From NCBI GenBank assembly GCA_937922945.1, contig CAKZUP010000003.1, positions 70,498 through 107,427 on the forward strand: a stretch of DNA of 36,930 bases, written 5' to 3'. The notes below the pieces were generated by a model. That model did not search any database and was not told the DNA's origin. It saw only the letters and a program-made list of their open reading frames with translations. A program made the translations under genes and the position numbers. The stretch is from an uncultured Granulosicoccaceae bacterium (GTDB lineage: Bacteria; Pseudomonadota; Gammaproteobacteria; Granulosicoccales; Granulosicoccaceae). Of this stretch, positions 25,671 to 34,785 are shown piece after piece; positions within the stretch are counted from its first letter, which is position 1, and each line of letters starts with the position of its first letter.

Positions 25671-26232
25671 TTGAGAATTACCCTCAGTACTATTTTTTAA
25701 AATGAGTCGACTAAATATCGGATTAACCACTTGGAGCCGACTCAAAAAAAAAGTCAAAACTACAGTTGAGCCAGAATCGTGGTTCCGAAGCTGTTATCGA
25801 ATGATTCAAAAAAAACTAAATAGAGACGGGTTACGTTGGCAATGAAAAACCGCACTGAACAACATCGAGGGACAGGTTGAATTGTAAATAACTGTTATGC
25901 GGTGATAGAAGGATGACAGGGCTAGGTCAATCTATGCGTTTTAGATAGTTTTTGAGCCCTATTTCAAGCGGAACGTTAACGACTTTAGGCTTGAAAGGTG
26001 GTATTTGGAAAAAAAGCGCGACGCTACGCAAAATAAGCAGATCAATGAAATCTAATTTTTTAATCCGAATTTAAGCCTACACAATAATCTGTTTTTTACA
26101 GTAATGCTACGTATATTCGAAACGAAAAACGATTGTATCGCTCATGAATACAAGCTCATTTCTGGCGCGTATACACACACCAATGCCAACAGATCTAATA
26201 GACGATCTGTTGACAGCATCGAATGCTCTATC
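25671..26232. other. 562-bp intergenic region without a recognisable gene
   Basis: It separates the lipoprotein gene (promoter side) from the 3' end of the GH16 gene. It is AT-rich with several A-tracts (for example 25744-25752 and 25807-25814). A separated inverted repeat, GAGTCG and CGACTC, lies near 25702-25742 upstream of the lipoprotein gene. No coding frame with a ribosome site was seen. The hairpin at its right end is listed separately. Confidence 0.5.
26187..26212 (-). terminator. Hairpin just downstream of the GH16 gene
   Basis: A perfect 9-bp inverted repeat (CAACAGATC, 8-nt loop, GATCTGTTG) lies 20 nt after the GH16 stop. It has no T-tract, so it is more likely an mRNA 3'-end stabiliser or a weak terminator than a classical Rho-independent site. 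Confidence 0.45.
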
Positions 26233-27864
26233 TTAACGCTGATAAACGCGAATATAGTCAATTTCAAACTTTGCCGGGAAAGGCGTTGTTTCATCCGCAG
26301 GCCCAGGAAACCAGCCACCCACCGCAAGGTTTGCAATAACATACATCTGTTCATCCGAGACTATATCGCCTTCTACGCGCTTCACTTCTACACCGTCTAC
26401 AAACCAGACTATTAAGCCTTTTGACCACTCTACAGCGTAGGTATGGAAGTCTGCTGAAAAGTCATTGATGAACGATTGGTTCTCAACGGACTTACTGCCC
26501 TCGAATTGGCCATCGCCATTAGGGTCGGTTTTATAGTGGTAGGCTTGATGTGCAATTGTGGTTCTATCACCCAAAGCCTCGATGATATCGATTTCCGGAT
26601 CTTCCGGTTGATCCTGGTTGTAATAGGCATTTAGCAACCAGAAGGCACTCCATAAGCCATTGCCCGCCGGCATACGGGCGCGCATCTCTACTTTGCCGTA
26701 CAAAAATCTAAATGAATTGTAGCTAGTGATTACGCCAGATAGATACGCTTGGCGATTCAATGCATAGCTATTGTCCGCGGTATTGATAACACGGCCTGTT
26801 TCATCAATCGTATTACCATCTGCATCGAGTACAACTACCCGAAAGCGACGATCAACACCCGGTACCAAATCGTTCATGAAAACCGATCGGGCATCGGTAT
26901 TTTCAACAAAGATATCATCTTGAAAAATATCGTAGCTCGCAGCACCACTAACAGCGTTCCAGGAAATTTCGGCAGTCGATTTAGAATACTCCGCAACGGC
27001 AATAACTAAACGCTCTACGCCTTCGCTGTTTAAGTTCTGTTGTTCATTGGGCGTAAACGTGATGGTCTCGCCCAGGATAAGCTCGTCACACCTGTCGTAG
27101 GAGTTAACGGTATAGGTGTAACTGGTATCGGGGCTTAAATCAGATTCGTATAAACCGGTAAAGCTTGGGCCGTCGAGTGTTTTATAGGCACTGCCATTAC
27201 GAATAATTTCATACCTACCGGCCCGGTTAGGTGATCGCCAGAATAACTCAGCCGTGCCCGGTGAATAAACTTTGTATTCCAAGTCTAGTGCAAATGGCTT
27301 GGATGGGGATGGGATGTACCGATTCGCAGTATTGATGGTTAACTGCGCAGTAACAATTCGATTACCATTGGCATTGAGTGCCACCACTTCATACGCATAG
27401 TCAATACCCTCACGAATTTGTGGCTCGAAGTACGAACCACCAGAAACGGTTGCCTGATATTCACCGTTTCGATAAATTTCGTATTCTGCAGCAGCAGCAG
27501 GAACTCGCCAAAGTAGTTCAGCTGAGGTCGCGGAGTATATGGAGCTGGTGAGATAAAGCTGAGTACGATCAAAAGGCGTTTTAATCGCTTCTATCGATAA
27601 ATTACCGTTACCCATTTTAAAAGGGTTGTACCCAAACTGATCTTCATTGACATAATATTGTCGTTCCTGATTTATAACGACACCCGGCCCCCAGAGATAT
27701 TCTGTATCCCATTTATTTCTATCCAGTTCGGTTCCGTCAAAATTATCTTCAAATACCAATTTGTATTCAGACGTTAAATCTTCAGCGACGCAGGTATCTG
27801 CTGTCGCTGTGTGAGAAAGAAACAGGAGGGCTGTTGCAACAATGATGTTTGTTGGGTGGAACAT
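26233..27864 (-). CDS. Secreted GH16 beta-glucanase split by three Fn3-like modules
   Basis: A 543-residue secreted protein. The signal peptide (MFHPTNIIVATALLFLSHTA) is followed by the first part of a GH16 domain (residues 34-98: YKLVFEDNFDGTELDRNKWD, QERQYY, GNGNLSIEA). Then come three Fn3-like modules of about 80-95 residues (about 103-180, 190-272, 284-362), each with a TAEhhW element, a Y(E/D)I strand and a xYxVxxxD/N turn. The GH16 fold resumes at 368 (YLSGVITSYNSFRFLYGKVEMRAR), with catalytic EIDIIE (E424, D426, E429) and a normal end (KFEIDYIRVYQR). Such enzymes cut laminarin and related beta-1,3/1,4-glucans; substrate is inferred. Accessory modules normally sit at the ends, so insertion within the catalytic domain is unusual. 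The ATG at 27864 is chosen over TTG 27897. Confidence 0.88.
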   Translation of the reverse strand: MFHPTNIIVATALLFLSHTATADTCVAEDLTSEYKLVFEDNFDGTELDRNKWDTEYLWGPGVVINQERQYYVNEDQFGYNPFKMGNGNLSIEAIKTPFDRTQLYLTSSIYSATSAELLWRVPAAAAEYEIYRNGEYQATVSGGSYFEPQIREGIDYAYEVVALNANGNRIVTAQLTINTANRYIPSPSKPFALDLEYKVYSPGTAELFWRSPNRAGRYEIIRNGSAYKTLDGPSFTGLYESDLSPDTSYTYTVNSYDRCDELILGETITFTPNEQQNLNSEGVERLVIAVAEYSKSTAEISWNAVSGAASYDIFQDDIFVENTDARSVFMNDLVPGVDRRFRVVVLDADGNTIDETGRVINTADNSYALNRQAYLSGVITSYNSFRFLYGKVEMRARMPAGNGLWSAFWLLNAYYNQDQPEDPEIDIIEALGDRTTIAHQAYHYKTDPNGDGQFEGSKSVENQSFINDFSADFHTYAVEWSKGLIVWFVDGVEVKRVEGDIVSDEQMYVIANLAVGGWFPGPADETTPFPAKFEIDYIRVYQR

Positions 27865-28011
27865 GAGCTTGTCTTGCAATGTTTGATTGTAGAGCAAGTG
27901 TGAGCTATTTTTTATTTGTGTGCACGGTCATATTGGACAAATGTGGCAATGGTTTTCATCTCCATGCACTTACCTGTCAAATTAACAACGGAGCCCGGTA
28001 TTAGTACCAAT

Positions 28012-28614
28012 TCAGCTGTCTAAGGCGCGCGCCAGAAATTCAATCCGATCTTGGCCCCAATACAACTCACCATCTACCATATAAGTTGGAGAGCCGAACA
28101 CGTCATTCTTATGCGCTTCATCGGTCATGGCCTGAAAAGTCGCTGCGTATTCATCCTGCTTGGCTTGATCGAGTAATGATTGTCCTGACAATCCGCAACC
28201 ATCAGCAATGGCAATGAGCGTTGCCTCGTCCGCAATATTCTTCTCTTCAGCCCAACACGCCGTTAGCACCGCATCGCTAAAGTCCGCAGCCTGCCGGTTA
28301 CCTGTGGCTCCATCTGCCGCGTAGACCATCTTTGCAGCCAGCGATTGATCGGCAGGAAAGTGCGCCGGAGTAAGATTCAGTGGTACCGCCAAATGAGCCG
28401 ACCATCTTTTAAGCTCATCCATGCGGAAACGCTGCCTCGACGGATGACGCTTTGCTGGTGGAAGACCGCCCATGTTATCGAAGGTTTGCATAACATCGAT
28501 TGGCTTATAGTTAACGGTTAAATCGTGCTTCTCTCGTAACTGATTGAACTGCTTGATGGCCAAATAGCTCCAAGGAGATATGAGGAAATGGTAGTAATCG
28601 ATCGTTTTACTCAT
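28012..28614 (-). CDS. 2-hydroxychromene-2-carboxylate isomerase-like protein (DsbA/GST-kappa fold)
   Basis: A 200-residue thioredoxin-fold protein. The N-terminus DYYHFLISPWSYLA carries the conserved Ser of the family (S13), and the C-terminal FGSPTYMVDGELYWGQDR has the cis-proline and GQDR/DR loop typical of NahD-type isomerases. These use glutathione in naphthalene breakdown, but homologues are widespread outside aromatic pathways, and no such genes are nearby. It may be a general GSH-dependent isomerase or transferase. It has no CxxC, so it is not a disulfide oxidoreductase. The ATG has GAG 6 nt upstream. Confidence 0.82.
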   Translation of the reverse strand: MSKTIDYYHFLISPWSYLAIKQFNQLREKHDLTVNYKPIDVMQTFDNMGGLPPAKRHPSRQRFRMDELKRWSAHLAVPLNLTPAHFPADQSLAAKMVYAADGATGNRQAADFSDAVLTACWAEEKNIADEATLIAIADGCGLSGQSLLDQAKQDEYAATFQAMTDEAHKNDVFGSPTYMVDGELYWGQDRIEFLARALDS

Positions 28615-28770
28615 GGGATACTCGCTTTTTTATAAAGTGTCATTATCTAATTGCGCCCATTATACCGGTTAAGCTGTTCTCAAAACGACAAAGCGAAAAC
28701 TGGGTGATTGGCGAAGTTATTTTACTGCCGATAAGCTGTAGGGATCTCGGCCATTACTGGTTTTCGAATC

Positions 28771-30063
28771 ATGTTTAGCGTATTGAAGAACACTTGGCCA
28801 CTTATGCTTGGAATGCTGCTGCTGATGTTGGGCAACGGCTTGCAAGGCACGCTGCTCGGCGTGCGTGGTTCACTCGAAAACATCGATTCGGCCACCATGG
28901 GCTACGTTATGTCAGCCTACTTTGTCGGCTTTCTGGGAGGCTCAAAAGCCGCTCCATGGATGTTACAGCGAGTTGGACATATTCGTGTTTTCGCAGCCCT
29001 CGGCTCACTGGTTTCAGCAGCCTTCATACTCTATGCCGCAGTGGTCGACCCGATAGCGTGGCTATTCCTGCGACTTCTGGTGGGCTTCTGTTTCTCTGGC
29101 ATCTACGTGGTGGCAGAAAGCTGGTTAAACGATGCATCAGCTAACGAAACACGTGGTCAGTCCCTATCGCTATACCTTATCGTGCAAATGCTCGGCATCG
29201 TTCTAGGGCAACTGTTACTGAACGTCGCCGACCCAGGTGGCTATAACTTGTTCGTTCTCATTACTGTTCTGGTATCAGTTTCATTCGCCCCCATCTTATT
29301 GTCGGTATCCAAAGCACCGGTTCATGAGACGGCGCGAGCCATGAGCATTTCCGAATTGGTTAAAGCATCGCCATTGGCCTGTTTTGGCTCATTATTACTC
29401 GGTGGGGTGTTTTCCACACTGTTTGGAATGGCACCAATCTATGCAACGCAGAGCGGCTTCAGTATTGCGCAGGTGTCCTATTTCATTTCATCCATCTATT
29501 TAGGCGGCATGTTGTTGCAATACCCGATTGGTTGGCTATCCGATCGTTATGACCGCCGCTTTTTAATAATTGGTGTTACGGCCATTTGTGCAGTGTCGGC
29601 TTGTGTAGGCTTATTGGCAAGCGATAGTTTTGTGCTGTTGATATTGGTTGCTTTCGCTATCGGTGGCATGTCAAACCCTTTGTATTCCTTATTGCTGGCA
29701 TATATAAACGACTATCTGGACAGCGACCAGATGCCCGCGGCCTCTGGGGGATTCTTATTTATCAATGGACTTGGTGCGATGTCTGGCCCGATTGTCGTGG
29801 GCTACACAATGGCCGAATTCGGTAATCATTGGTTTTTTATCACTATAGCTACCTTAATGGCGGCAATTTGCGTGTACGGAATCTACCGCATTACACAGAG
29901 GACCTACGACATTGCACCAGAAGATGCTGCACCACACGTGTTGTTAACCAGCCGCACAACTGCTGTGGGCGCTGAGTTTGCAATTGAAGCTGCAGATGAA
30001 GCACAACTAGACGAACTGGAAGAAGCCGATGAGGCCAGTGAATGGGACACCTACAGAAAGTGA
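28771..30063 (+). CDS. MFS transporter, YcaD-like
   Basis: A 430-residue major facilitator protein with about 12 hydrophobic helices. The conserved helix 2-3 loop is present in modified form (YFVGFLGGSKAAPWMLQRVGHIR), and the second-half counterpart reads GWLSDRYDRR. The product resembles YcaD-type MFS proteins with unknown substrates. The C-terminus, after about residue 395, is an acidic soluble tail rich in Glu, Asp and Ala. It is divergent from the isomerase gene and convergent with a DMT gene. The ribosome site is weak. Confidence 0.83.
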   Translation: MFSVLKNTWPLMLGMLLLMLGNGLQGTLLGVRGSLENIDSATMGYVMSAYFVGFLGGSKAAPWMLQRVGHIRVFAALGSLVSAAFILYAAVVDPIAWLFLRLLVGFCFSGIYVVAESWLNDASANETRGQSLSLYLIVQMLGIVLGQLLLNVADPGGYNLFVLITVLVSVSFAPILLSVSKAPVHETARAMSISELVKASPLACFGSLLLGGVFSTLFGMAPIYATQSGFSIAQVSYFISSIYLGGMLLQYPIGWLSDRYDRRFLIIGVTAICAVSACVGLLASDSFVLLILVAFAIGGMSNPLYSLLLAYINDYLDSDQMPAASGGFLFINGLGAMSGPIVVGYTMAEFGNHWFFITIATLMAAICVYGIYRITQRTYDIAPEDAAPHVLLTSRTTAVGAEFAIEAADEAQLDELEEADEASEWDTYRK

Positions 30064-30131
30064 GGTTAACAATCGGTTTGATTCAATGCAAGATGATTCA
30101 ACCGACAGTAATAGAAATAACAGGTAATGCC

Positions 30132-31022
30132 TCATGTGGGTTTTAAGGGCTGTTCGCGCGATAATTTGAGTTCTCTGTACAAGGTATACAAGCCGGTAAA
30201 AACAACAATTAAAGAGCCGGCAATTGTGTAGGCATCGGGCACCTCACCAAAGAACAAATACCCGAACAATATAGCCCACAGCAGGCCCGTATAACGGTAA
30301 GGCACAACATAGCCAATTTCACCAGTGCGCATACTCATAACGACAAACTGATACCCAAAAAACAGAAATCCTGAGGCAGCAGCAAGCGTGATTATTTGAG
30401 TCAGATTTACGGGTTGCCATTCATCGGATACCAGCGTTAGTAACATACCAAGGCCACCAATAAACACCGCAGAAAATCCTGATACCAATAGCGATGGTAA
30501 ACGCGATGGTATACCACGTGTTATGAGATCACGAGCAGCGGCAAATACTACCGATACCAGCACGAGTAGCGATGCCGTTTGAAATCCACTCATACCGGGG
30601 CGAATAATAATCAATACGCCGCACCAGCCTATAAGAATGGCTACCCAGCGCCGCCAACCAACAGGCTCACGCAGAACCAACGCCGCACCGACTGTAACAG
30701 CCAAGGGCAATGCTTGTAGTATTGCCGCAATATTCGCAAAGGGTAGCTGCACCAAAGCGGTGAGAAAAGCCAGAGTGGCTCCACCTTCAAAAAACGCTCT
30801 TAGTGTTATGCGCTTATTAATCGCCTCGCGCCAGCGTGGCAGCAAGCCTTGTTGCCATGCAATGAGTAAGATCAATACACTGAGAAAAACGCCCCGTATC
30901 CACATAATTTGTGCGGTCGGCAAGGCACCGTCTAATGACTTAACCAGGAGGTCGTTCAGCACAAACCCCAGCATGGATAGCATCATGTATAGGCTGGCAA
31001 GAATATTGGGGGATAGATTCAC
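30132..31022 (-). CDS. DMT-superfamily (EamA/RhaT-type) membrane transporter
   Basis: A 296-residue protein with ten hydrophobic helices in two EamA halves (MMLSMLGFVLNDLLVKSL at the start, VVPYRYTGLLWAILFGYLFFGE near the end). The PYRY and FGE elements are typical of the S-adenosylmethionine/carboxylate-carrier-like EamA group; the substrate is not predictable. It starts at GTG 31022 or, less likely, at the ATG 36 nt further in. The gene is unrelated in position to the other DMT gene at 23518. Confidence 0.82.
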   Translation of the reverse strand: MNLSPNILASLYMMLSMLGFVLNDLLVKSLDGALPTAQIMWIRGVFLSVLILLIAWQQGLLPRWREAINKRITLRAFFEGGATLAFLTALVQLPFANIAAILQALPLAVTVGAALVLREPVGWRRWVAILIGWCGVLIIIRPGMSGFQTASLLVLVSVVFAAARDLITRGIPSRLPSLLVSGFSAVFIGGLGMLLTLVSDEWQPVNLTQIITLAAASGFLFFGYQFVVMSMRTGEIGYVVPYRYTGLLWAILFGYLFFGEVPDAYTIAGSLIVVFTGLYTLYRELKLSREQPLKPT

Positions 31023-31186
31023 TCGCAGGATAGTAACGAACTTATCAATTCATTGGTTACTTAATTGAGACAACAAGCGGTCGGCTGGATAAAACAGTTT
31101 AGCGCCGTCACCGAGCCCGATGAGATGTGGAGTCACCGCTTTTTAACTCATGCTTGCAGCCCAAAGGCCAGATTTTATTGATATGC

Positions 31187-31220
31187 GCCTACACCTCTGC
31201 GTTGCTGCAGAGGTGTAGGC
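31187..31220 (-). terminator. Strong 14-bp stem-loop downstream of glmS
   Basis: A perfect 14-bp inverted repeat (GCCTACACCTCTGC with GCAGAGGTGTAGGC, 6-nt loop) begins 17 nt after the glmS stop. There is no T-tract on either side, so it may protect the glmS 3' end or act as a weak or factor-assisted terminator. Confidence 0.65.
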
Positions 31221-31236
31221 CCAAACTGAGTTGAAT

Positions 31237-33069
31237 TTATTCTACCGTAACAGACTTGGCAAGATTCCGAGGTTGGTCAACGTCGGTACCTTTTATTATC
31301 GCTACATGATATGAAAGCAATTGTAACGGAATAGTATAAACAATCGGTGCAATGACTTCATCGCAAACCGGTACTTCCAGTACTTTCATGGTGTCATCAC
31401 CGAAGAACTTTGCGTCTTTGTCGGCGAACACATACATTAAACCGCCTCGGGCACGCACCTCTTCCACATTCGACTTCAGCTTTTCAACCAGATCGTTTTT
31501 AGGCGCTACAACGATAACCGGCATATCTGCATCGATAAGGGCTAACGGACCATGCTTCAACTCACCCGCGGCATACGCTTCTGCATGTATATAAGAAATC
31601 TCTTTGAGCTTTAAAGCACCTTCCATCGCAATAGGATACTGATCGCCACGGCCAAGGAACAAACTATGGTGCTTGTCGGCAAAATCTTCAGCTAAGGTTT
31701 GTATCGGCTCATCCATCGCGAGCACTTGCTCAAGCTTTGCTGGCAGGCTTTGCAATGCAGAACACAATTTCGCCGATCGCTCTTTTGGCATTCCGTTGTG
31801 CTGACCAATGGCACCTGCCAGCATCAACAATCCGGTTAGTTGAACCGTAAATGCTTTGGTTGATGCCACGCCAACTTCAACACCTGCTTTCATCAAATAG
31901 TGCATATCAGATTCGCGCACCATCGATGAACCAGTCGAGTTACAAATAGTCAGGCTGGTCATATAACCCTGTTCTTTGGCCAACCTTAGCGCTGCGAGCG
32001 TATCGGCGGTTTCACCCGATTGCGAGATAGTGACAAGCAGGCTGTTCTCATGAACATAAGATTCACGGTAGCGGTACTCAGAGGCAATTTCAACGTTACA
32101 GGATACGCCACCAAAATCTTCCAGCCAGTAGCGTGCAGTCATACCAGCGTGATAGCTGGTGCCACACGCTATGATTTGTACGTGCTTAACTTTCGCCAGT
32201 AATTCTTTTGCGTTTTCACCAAAAGCGGTATCGAGCACTAAACCATTTTCCAGACGTCCATCGAGTGTGCGCTGAATGGCCACAGGCTGTTCGTAAATTT
32301 CTTTTTGCATGTAGTGGCGATAGTTACCCTTATCACCTGCATCGTTAGTCAGATTGGATTCTTCAACCGCACGCTCTACTGGATTACCTGCCTCATCAAC
32401 AATGCTGACAGACGTTCGGGTTATTTCAGCAACGTCGCCTTCCTCCAGATAGGCGAACTTGCGAGTGACTGGTAGAAGCGCTAACTGGTCAGATGCAATG
32501 AAATGCTCACCCACGCCATAACCAATAACCAAGGGGCTGCCAGAGCGGGCAACGATTAGCCGCTCCGGTTGTTGTTTATCCATGATAACGGTGCCGTATG
32601 CACCCTCAAGCTGTCGAACAGTGGCTTGAACAGCGGCGAACAAAGTGCTCGCACTTTTAAGTTCTTTATCAACCAGATGTGCAATAACTTCGGTATCGGT
32701 ATCGGAGGTAAATGTGTAACCATCAGCCTGCAATTGCTTACGCAGCTCGTCGTGGTTTTCAATAATACCGTTGTGTACTACGGCTATTCGCTCTGTAGAA
32801 ACATGCGGGTGTGCGTTTTGTTCATTCGGCTCGCCGTGCGTTGCCCAACGCGTATGGGCTATCCCGACACCACCTGGCATACCTGCTTCGGCAACCGAAT
32901 CAGTCAGCGCTTTAACTTTACCGACCCGACGAATACGCTGCATTTCTCCGTTATTATCGATAATGGCAATGCCCGCCGAGTCGTACCCTCGATACTCAAG
33001 GCTTTGTAGCCCCATTAGGAGAATATCTGCTATATCCCGCTGGGCAACCGCACCTACAATTCCGCACAT
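31237..33069 (-). CDS. glmS: Glutamine-fructose-6-phosphate aminotransferase (isomerizing)
   Basis: A 610-residue cytoplasmic enzyme making glucosamine-6-phosphate, the first committed step to UDP-GlcNAc for peptidoglycan and LPS. The N-terminal glutaminase domain begins MCGIVGA with the catalytic Cys2 and has [11 protein letters not shown]. Two SIS sugar-isomerase domains follow ([18 protein letters not shown]), and the C-terminus is the usual [13 protein letters not shown]. Length matches E. coli GlmS. It is transcribed after glmU with a 63-nt gap. That gap is too short for a glmS ribozyme. AAGGA lies 10 nt before the ATG. Confidence 0.97.
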   Translation of the reverse strand: MCGIVGAVAQRDIADILLMGLQSLEYRGYDSAGIAIIDNNGEMQRIRRVGKVKALTDSVAEAGMPGGVGIAHTRWATHGEPNEQNAHPHVSTERIAVVHNGIIENHDELRKQLQADGYTFTSDTDTEVIAHLVDKELKSASTLFAAVQATVRQLEGAYGTVIMDKQQPERLIVARSGSPLVIGYGVGEHFIASDQLALLPVTRKFAYLEEGDVAEITRTSVSIVDEAGNPVERAVEESNLTNDAGDKGNYRHYMQKEIYEQPVAIQRTLDGRLENGLVLDTAFGENAKELLAKVKHVQIIACGTSYHAGMTARYWLEDFGGVSCNVEIASEYRYRESYVHENSLLVTISQSGETADTLAALRLAKEQGYMTSLTICNSTGSSMVRESDMHYLMKAGVEVGVASTKAFTVQLTGLLMLAGAIGQHNGMPKERSAKLCSALQSLPAKLEQVLAMDEPIQTLAEDFADKHHSLFLGRGDQYPIAMEGALKLKEISYIHAEAYAAGELKHGPLALIDADMPVIVVAPKNDLVEKLKSNVEEVRARGGLMYVFADKDAKFFGDDTMKVLEVPVCDEVIAPIVYTIPLQLLSYHVAIIKGTDVDQPRNLAKSVTVE

Positions 33070-33132
33070 GATTAAATGGTCCTTACCAAAATAACGTAAA
33101 AATTATTGTCTTCATTCTTTCTTTGCGTCTGG

Positions 33133-34491
33133 TTACTTTTTCTTTACCGGACGCTTCCACCCTTTTATATCTTTTCGCTCCGCCCTAGTAATGGACAGTA
33201 TGTCTTCCGGAACCTCTTTTGTGACAACAGAACCTGCACCAACCGTTGCACTTCTCTTAATCGTAACCGGAGCTACCAGCACCGAGTTCGAACCGATGGA
33301 TACACCATCTTCCATCACTGTTTTGTGCTTGTTCGCACCGTCGTAATTTGCCGTTATGGTACCGGCACCGACATTAACACCAACTCCGACTTCCGAATCA
33401 CCCACGTAGCTGAGGTGGTTAACCTTACTCCCAACGCCTATCTGTGCGTTCTTGGTTTCAACAAAATTACCAATTTTTGCACCCTCGGCCAGTGTCGAAC
33501 CCGGGCGCAAACGCGCAAATGGGCCAATCACGCATTTCTTTGCGAGCGTTGTACCTTCGAGCACGCTATTCGCTTTGATCTCAGTGCCATCGCCAATGTG
33601 GCTATCGGCAATAACGCAGTTCGGACCAATCACAACATTGTTGCCAAGTGTGCAATCGCCGATAAACACACAATTCACATCAATTTCGTTATCGGTGCCA
33701 GTGGTTAATGTGCCACGAACATCCAATCTGGCGGGGTCTCTCACTGTGACGCCTGCTGCCATCAACAGCGCCGCCTGTTCGCCTTGATATACCCGCTCCA
33801 GCTCAGCCAATTGCTCACGAGAGTTAATGCCCTCGGCTTCCCACTCATCGCTTGGATGAACCGTTTGTATGGTCTGGCCCGCCTGTACAGCCAGAGAAAA
33901 TATATCCGTTAGATAGTATTCGCCCTGAGCATTGTTGTTATCAATCTGCCCTAAATAGGTTCTTAATGAACCACCATTAACCGCGAGCACACCGGCATTG
34001 ATCTCATTAATGCGAAGCTCTTCCTCAGTCGCATCCTTCTGCTCAACCACACCTGTCACCGCACCATTAACGCGCTTAATGCGCCCGTATCCAGACGGGT
34101 CATCCAGAATCAGCGACAGCAGCCCAAGCTGATCTTTACTGGTGACATCGAGCAAATCTTTAAAAGTCTCTGAACGAGTTAGCGGCACATCGCCGTAGGT
34201 GATTAGCACCGTGTCGTCATCTTCGATACCATCCAACGCCTGCTGCACAGCATGCCCGGTACCGAGCTGCTCAGTTTGCATGGCCCAGTTCACATTTTGG
34301 GTAATCGTGTCTTTTACCTGATCACTGCCATGACCAATCACCACAGTGATGCTGGCGGGGCTAAGTGTGGAAACGGTGTCGAGAACATGCCCAAGCAACG
34401 GCTTACCGGCCAGACGGTGTAATACCTTTGGCATCGATGATTTCATGCGCGTGCCTTTGCCTGCAGCAAGGACGATGATACGGATTGCCAT
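33133..34491 (-). CDS. glmU: Bifunctional N-acetylglucosamine-1-phosphate uridyltransferase/glucosamine-1-phosphate acetyltransferase
   Basis: A 452-residue enzyme for the last two steps to UDP-GlcNAc. The N-terminal uridyltransferase domain has LAAGKGTRMKSSMPK. The C-terminal half is a left-handed beta-helix of hexapeptide repeats (IGDCTLGNNVVIGPNCVIAD) with the acetyltransferase active-site stretch NHLSYVGDSEVG and NYDG. Length is close to E. coli GlmU (456). The frame is open up to 34584, but the ATG at 34491 starts the canonical MAIRIIVLAAG and has GGAG 10 nt upstream. It is followed by glmS, so both enzymes of the pathway are co-expressed. Confidence 0.97.
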   Translation of the reverse strand: MAIRIIVLAAGKGTRMKSSMPKVLHRLAGKPLLGHVLDTVSTLSPASITVVIGHGSDQVKDTITQNVNWAMQTEQLGTGHAVQQALDGIEDDDTVLITYGDVPLTRSETFKDLLDVTSKDQLGLLSLILDDPSGYGRIKRVNGAVTGVVEQKDATEEELRINEINAGVLAVNGGSLRTYLGQIDNNNAQGEYYLTDIFSLAVQAGQTIQTVHPSDEWEAEGINSREQLAELERVYQGEQAALLMAAGVTVRDPARLDVRGTLTTGTDNEIDVNCVFIGDCTLGNNVVIGPNCVIADSHIGDGTEIKANSVLEGTTLAKKCVIGPFARLRPGSTLAEGAKIGNFVETKNAQIGVGSKVNHLSYVGDSEVGVGVNVGAGTITANYDGANKHKTVMEDGVSIGSNSVLVAPVTIKRSATVGAGSVVTKEVPEDILSITRAERKDIKGWKRPVKKK

Positions 34492-34681
34492 TTGCGAGAT
34501 CTCCGAACGTAATTTAGTCAACATTGCAATGCAGGAATCGAACCTTGACAGAGCGCTGAATGTTAAGGAATTTGACGCCTGCATGGCGATTGATTGACGG
34601 CATCAGATTCCGAGCCCGTGTTTTTCAGTAATCGAACAAATCGATACGTGAAACACGAGAACTCAGAGTGTAATACCGAGC

Positions 34682-34707
34682 AAAAAAAAACCGGCAACTA
34701 GCCGGTT
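34682..34707 (-). terminator. Rho-independent terminator for the Vps62-like gene
   Basis: On the minus strand a 7-bp stem (AACCGGC with GCCGGTT, 5-nt loop) is followed by nine T residues (A-run 34682-34690 on the plus strand). It lies about 80 nt past the end of the gene at 34786 and before glmU. Confidence 0.88.
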
Positions 34708-34723
34708 ATTCGTTGTGGATTAT

Positions 34724-34747
34724 AGCGCCTGATGTGGCGCTTTTTTT
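34724..34747 (+). terminator. Plus-strand Rho-independent terminator with no plus-strand gene before it
   Basis: A 6-bp stem (AGCGCC with GGCGCT, 6-nt loop) is followed by a run of seven T on the plus strand. The only genes on either side (glmU and the Vps62-like gene) are on the minus strand, so the transcript it would end is unexplained. It could stop antisense transcription into the Vps62-like gene or end a small RNA from 34492-34747. Confidence 0.7.
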
Positions 34748-34785
34748 AGCTGTTAGTTCATTTAGTCATGGTTGTTTGCGAATGG

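Noticed and set aside
26104..26415. 103-residue plus-strand open frame
   Set aside because: It is largely antisense to the 3' end of the GH16 gene and has no ribosome site or domain.
30064..30131. Terminator between the convergent MFS and DMT genes
   Set aside because: Only a 6-bp separated inverted repeat (TCGGTT and AACCGA) with a long loop and no T-tract is present.
33070..33132. glmS ribozyme
   Set aside because: The glmU-glmS gap is 63 nt, too short for the ribozyme, and no pseudoknot-like pattern is visible.
34532..34546. Sequence resembling a tRNA T-arm on the minus strand (TTCGATT loop)
   Set aside because: Only three stem pairs form, there is no matching acceptor stem or anticodon arm around it, and it lies in the glmU leader; chance similarity.
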